Positions 60,231 to 64,000 of a stretch of DNA of 64,000 bases are shown here, piece by piece. Source of the DNA: Perkinsus olseni (lineage: Eukaryota; Perkinsozoa; Perkinsida; Perkinsidae); assembly GCA_013115135.1 (NCBI GenBank), contig JABANP010000002.1, forward strand, positions 310,001 through 374,000, read 5' to 3'. Under the pieces are notes generated by a model. It saw only the letters and a program-made list of their open reading frames with translations. It had not been told where the DNA came from and made no database searches. Each line of letters starts with the position of its first letter. Within the stretch, counting starts at the first letter, position 1. A program made the position numbers and the translations under genes.

Positions 60231-61784
60231 ATATAGAAATACCTTCTGGAGCCAAGTCCATCATTGTTGACGTTGGCGCCTTCAACAAGACTGAGTTCTG
60301 GGAGAGGTTGCTGCTTGGCGATGTGCTCGTGCTGGGGTTCGAACCCATGCCCTCGAAGTTCGCCCAGCATCCTCGACACCCTAACCTCATCCTTCTACTC
60401 CCGGCCGCTGTTGGGACAGTAGGGACAGTGAACTACGCAGAGACACAGCAAGCGTCTGCACGACAGGTCCCAGGGGTTAGGAGCATTTACATACCAGAAT
60501 ATGAGGAATGCGCCACGATGCTTCCCGGCATCCCTGATGCTGCTGTCTTCAGTGATCAACATCAAGAGTTCATCCGGGAATGCTCAGGTGTGTTGTAGAG
60601 ACCTCTATAGCTACGCATTTGTGTGATACCACTCGTTTCTCAACTCGTCGGCGCGAAGGCATTTTCTACGCGCTCTGAACAGTGTCCAATCCCCACACAA
60701 CACGTAGCTCCGTAGCTCTGGTGAGCGACAGATTCCTCGACGATCTTTGCCCCCGTGGCTCACTACTAAGCGACGATTGTATCATTCAGTGCACGCCTCA
60801 CAGGTGGAGCTCGAGTTGAACTACAAGTGCCCGTTGTGAGGCTCGAGGATGCACTCCAGAAGCTGCCGCCGGAAGGCATACCGATCGACCTTCTCAAAGT
60901 GGATGCTCAAGGTGTTTATGAATGCGTCATGGCTATGCTTTCCCGCGACGCGTCTTCACAGGCATGGACCTTGACGTGGTTTTGTCTGCTGGGAGTTTCT
61001 TAAACAGCTCTGTCATAAAGCGCCTCAAACTAGAGGTAAAGCTGCAGTCTAAATACGCTACACTCAGGCCAACTCACGCATGTTGCCTCGATGACGAGAC
61101 CCCGTCTCACGGAACGCGAAGAGGCATCAGGGCCTCTACGCGCAGCTTCACCGCGTCACGTCGGGACTGATGGCCCTTGAGTTGTACTGGCGAACAGGTC
61201 TGGAACGTGGCACCCAAGGATCGCGAACTCCTTCCGTACCCCGAAGCGCCGGTAAAAGCGGAGATCACAGCTGTCTTACAGTCATACGGGTGAGCCGAAG
61301 CAGGCGACTATCTCATCGCTCATCAGGCCCGCAAATCAGTTTCTCGATCGAGCGTTGCTGGATGCAAGGCATGCTCCAGGCTGCGGACGGCCGAGCAGCC
61401 CCGGAAGAGGACTGCTTCTTCGTCAACGACAGATTGGCTGAATCGATCGGAGTGAGTCCGAGCCACGGTCGGCTGCGGTGCTTTCACTGCATGCAGGTTC
61501 AATCGTGGGGAAACTGTTTCGAAGACCGTGACGCAGCGTTCGAACTCCATCACCTCATGTCCTCTATACAGTACGGCGAGCACCCACGAGAGAACTTCAG
61601 GACGCTGGGCGAGTACGACCAGTTGTACACCCTTGACGTTGTTGCGAAGCACTGTTGTGGCAATCCCGAGATCGCGGCGATGCAGCAACTATGCTGGGGA
61701 GCCGGAGTCCTCGGAGTGAACGCTAGCTACGAAGCATGCTGCATGGAACCTTTTCTGACGTCCGTAGGCTATTCACTGGCATAA
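60231..61784 (+). CDS. FkbM-type methyltransferase, 5' exon unresolved
   Basis: SAM-dependent methyltransferase of the FkbM family. Motifs: SIIVDVGAFNKTEFWERLL (glycine-rich SAM motif I), VLVLGFEPMPSKFAQHP (acidic motif II), NLILLPAAVG, and VRLEDALQKLPPEGIPIDLL followed by KVDAQG, the family's IDxLKIDxQG signature. A 50-nt intron (60912-60961) splits DAQG from MDLDVVLSAGSFLNSSVIKR. An exon carries a cysteine-rich C-terminal part (CFHCMQVQSWGNCFEDRDAA, KHCCGNPEIAAMQQLCWGAG) ending at the stop 61782-61784. Such C-terminal extensions are unusual for bacterial FkbM and may be lineage-specific. An acceptor at 60230 begins the first exon I can place, so the start codon is upstream and unknown. Confidence 0.78.
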
Positions 61785-62340
61785 ATGCATGCTGTTGAGT
61801 TCATCCGAGGCGAGTAAGAAGTATTGAAGAATAACCTGGGCGGAGTAATCGGACCAATACAACAGCTCGAGCCGCTCATCGTTCGTGGCTACCGTTTCAT
61901 CACGACAGTGAGCTACTCGCAGTCTGGGCATGCGTGCTGACTGTCGAAGTGAGCGCTTTAGTACCCCTGCTTCTAAGCGATAATTACAAACGGAATCCAG
62001 TGAAAGCCTGGAGCACCTGTCGTTGTTAGAGGCTTTGGCGACGGATACTTGTGTGTAGGAATGATAATTCCACCTCTGTTGCAAGTTGCGCTGTTCAAGG
62101 ATTCGCAGTTAGCGCTAGTTGTTCGGCCGTCACGGTGTCACTGCCGAGGCGAACGCGTGCGTGAGTAAGAGGCTCCACTCAACCCTGTCCGAGCTGGGGC
62201 ACAATGATAGGAATCCACTATCGGTCCGACAGTGTCGGACCAAGATTGCGGCCTACAGAGCCTCTAGTGAAGGCTCCTGAACTTTCTAGTTACCCCAGCC
62301 ACAGGTCTTCCCCGTAGGCTTACTTGAAGTCATTCGAAAT
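61785..62340. other. Intergenic, no gene recognised
   Basis: Between the methyltransferase and the transporter. It contains a short inverted repeat CCGACAGTGTCGG near 62225-62240. No coding signal. Confidence 0.4.
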
Positions 62341-63807
62341 ATGCCATACAGTAGGCCGTTCTCGTGGACGGATCGCAACGGTAACACTTACCACTACTTC
62401 GAGAACCCCATGTGGATGGCAAGTGTATTCATCCTCATGCAAGAGCTCTGTGAAAGGCTGGCCTTCTTTGGACTGCACCCCAACCTCCTGTTCTTTCCTC
62501 AAGGACTACCTCCAGTACGACGATGCACAGGCTGACTCTTACATCTCCATCTTCAACGTCCTCCTGTATGTTAGCCCTCTGCTAGGTGGCATCCTAGCCG
62601 ACACACTCACAGGTGTCTACTACGCTATTCTAGGATTTTCTCAGTGCTCTACATGTTGGGCCTGGTTCTCCTCACTCTGGCGTCTATTCCCTCCATCAGT
62701 GAGCCTTGGATGATCCACTTGTCTTTGATGGTGCTTATAGCGGTCGGTGCGGGTGGTATCAAGAGCTGCGTCAACGTTATGGGTGCTCAGCAGATGCACC
62801 CTAGCGAGCATAAGAAGCTCATAACAAGGTTCTTCACATACTTCTATGCTACGATCTGTCTTGGTGCCATCGTTGGTGGGACCGTCACTCCCATTCTACT
62901 GCAGCAGGTTGGCTGGACGGCGAGCTTCGCCTTTCCGTTGGCCTTCTTTGTAGTCGCTACTGGAGTATTTGTCATCGGCGATCTCATGAATCGCTACGTG
63001 AAGGTCAAACCTCAAGGATCGGCTGTGTTGCAAGTCATTAAGGTCGCCATATTCTCACTTGCCCGATGCTCTCTAGAGAAGAACAAGGAAAGCAATGGGG
63101 GTAGATTCAAGGACGCTTACATTGAGGATACCCGAATATTCTTTTATTTACTGCCATTATTTGCTTTGATCGTCCCCTTTAATATGGCACATAACAATAT
63201 GAGTACCACATTTTTAACACAAGCATCCAAGATGGATCGTAGGACATTCGGTTGGACCATTCCCCCTGCTATGATCCACAATGTGAACCCCGTCGCGATC
63301 ATTGTTATCTCCATGCTGGTGGACCGGCTGTTGTATCCCTGGCTACGCAAGCGAGGGCTAATGCCACCTGTGTTGGTTCGCTTCTGTATCGGTTCACTCC
63401 TGGGCGTATTATCTCTGATTTGCGCTCTTATTGTAGAATATGTGATCATGAATCATCCTTTATTTACTATTTCTATCTGGTGGCAACTCCCTCAATTTCT
63501 CTTCATAGCCGCCGGTGAAACTATCCTCATACCTACAACCTACGAAGTCGCCTTCACTCATTCCCCATCAGGGCTCAAAACGGTAGCGTCTGCTGTTAAC
63601 CTTTGCTTCTTCGCTATCGGCAGTAGTCTATCGGCGGTACTCTTCAGAGCTGCCTCACCGTGGCTCCCCAACTTCGATCTCAAGAACCCTGAAGAGTCCG
63701 TGATTGGGGCGCATTACGACTTTTATTATTACGTCCTCATAGGCTTGTGCCTTTGTGGTGCTGTTTGTTGTCTGTGTATGATCCCTTATTATCGCAAGGG
63801 TTCATAG
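62341..63807 (+). CDS. POT/SLC15-family oligopeptide transporter, two compensating frame shifts
   Basis: Proton-coupled peptide (or nitrate-type) transporter of the major facilitator superfamily. Starts at ATG 62341. MQELCERLAFFGL holds the conserved ExxER motif of helix 1, then SIFNVLLYVSPLLGGILADT (helix 2), VLYMLGLVLLTLASIPSISE, AVGAGGIKSCVNVMGAQQ (the GxGGIKxxV motif), FTYFYATICLGAIVGGTVTP, and a C-terminal half with LPQFLFIAAGETILIPTTYE. It ends at TAG 63805-63807. About 488 residues and some twelve spans fit the family. The frame shifts by one base near 62497 (TTTCCTC; homologues need FLKDYL) and back again near 62634-62641 (GATTTTCTCAG). Between them the alternative frame is the conserved one. 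A 32-nt GT-AG intron could explain the second shift but would delete a conserved GxYxxIL segment. No other introns, unlike most neighbours. Confidence 0.88.
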
Positions 63808-64000
63808 GGCTTCCATGGCCCGACAGGAAGTTGAGGCGGGGAAGGAAGATCCGTGAGACTATCGTCTATTTCAAAGTCAGTTATTAGTGTACGTAAAAGT
63901 GAATAGAGTTCAGTTCGGGATTAGTTCTTGCGAGGAACTTCTTAAAGAACCTCACTACGTTTATACTCCGATCTTTCATCCAGCAGGTTGCTGAGAAGCT
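63808..64000. other. 3' flank of the transporter
   Basis: Presumed 3' untranslated region and intergenic sequence. No feature seen. Confidence 0.4.

Noticed and set aside
60335..60365. T-arm-like GGGGTTCGAACCC
   Set aside because: It codes for GFEPMP, a conserved motif of the FkbM methyltransferase.

Overview
This window looks like nuclear DNA of a unicellular eukaryote with very dense, very short spliceosomal introns. Conserved proteins are split every 40-250 bases by GT-AG introns mostly 33-105 nt long. There are clustered tRNA genes, ciliary genes (PACRG, a CFAP77-like protein) and large leucine-rich-repeat genes. I infer an alveolate of the Perkinsus type; this rests on gene style and content, not on a database match. 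All gene models were built by hand from reading frame, splice signals and remembered family motifs, so exon edges outside the strongly conserved genes are approximate.

Layout. 1-1.7 kb: a broken copy of the start of UDP-glucose 4-epimerase, then an intact epimerase gene, both on the minus strand. 2.4-5.0 kb: a 14-exon PP2A B56 regulatory subunit (+) with a tRNA-Ala gene nested antisense in its longest intron, then a small secreted protein. 6.0-14.7 kb: three tandem kynurenine 3-monooxygenase genes (+), the third with a frameshift in its last exon. 16.7-22.2 kb: two armadillo-repeat genes (-). 23.1-23.7 kb: a single-span membrane protein (-). 24.1-27.0 kb: a PLP-dependent glutamate/cysteine-sulfinate-type decarboxylase (-). 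27.1-28.4 kb: PACRG (-), with frame problems. 29.8-31.3 kb: a membrane-protein exon and a CFAP77-like gene (+). 32.5-35.0 kb: two LicD/fukutin-type genes flanking a 51-residue hydrophobic ORF (+). 35.5-44.4 kb: two F-box-like/leucine-rich-repeat genes (+), the second with tRNA-Val in its first intron.

44.5-48.6 kb is the most striking part. It is a tandem array of alternating tRNA-Arg(CCU) and tRNA-Cys(GCA) genes, twelve of each including damaged copies, all on the minus strand with a period of about 0.33 kb. There is one oligo-T run per unit, which suggests Cys-Arg dicistronic precursors. Several copies are truncated, chimeric or anticodon-altered.

49.6-50.7 kb: a C4orf33 (UPF0462) homologue (+). 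50.7-60.2 kb: multi-exon coding sequence on both strands that I do not recognise, including a 45-nt near-perfect palindrome. 60.2-61.8 kb: an FkbM-type methyltransferase (+). 62.3-63.8 kb: a POT/SLC15 peptide transporter (+) with two compensating frame shifts.

The genes do not form one pathway. Themes are cilium structure (PACRG, CFAP77-like), tryptophan catabolism (the monooxygenase triplet), PLP-dependent amino-acid decarboxylation, and glycan or phospho-sugar chemistry (epimerase, LicD pair). Single-base frame breaks recur in otherwise well conserved genes. They may be long-read consensus errors or real decay, and this matters for anyone using automatic gene calls here.
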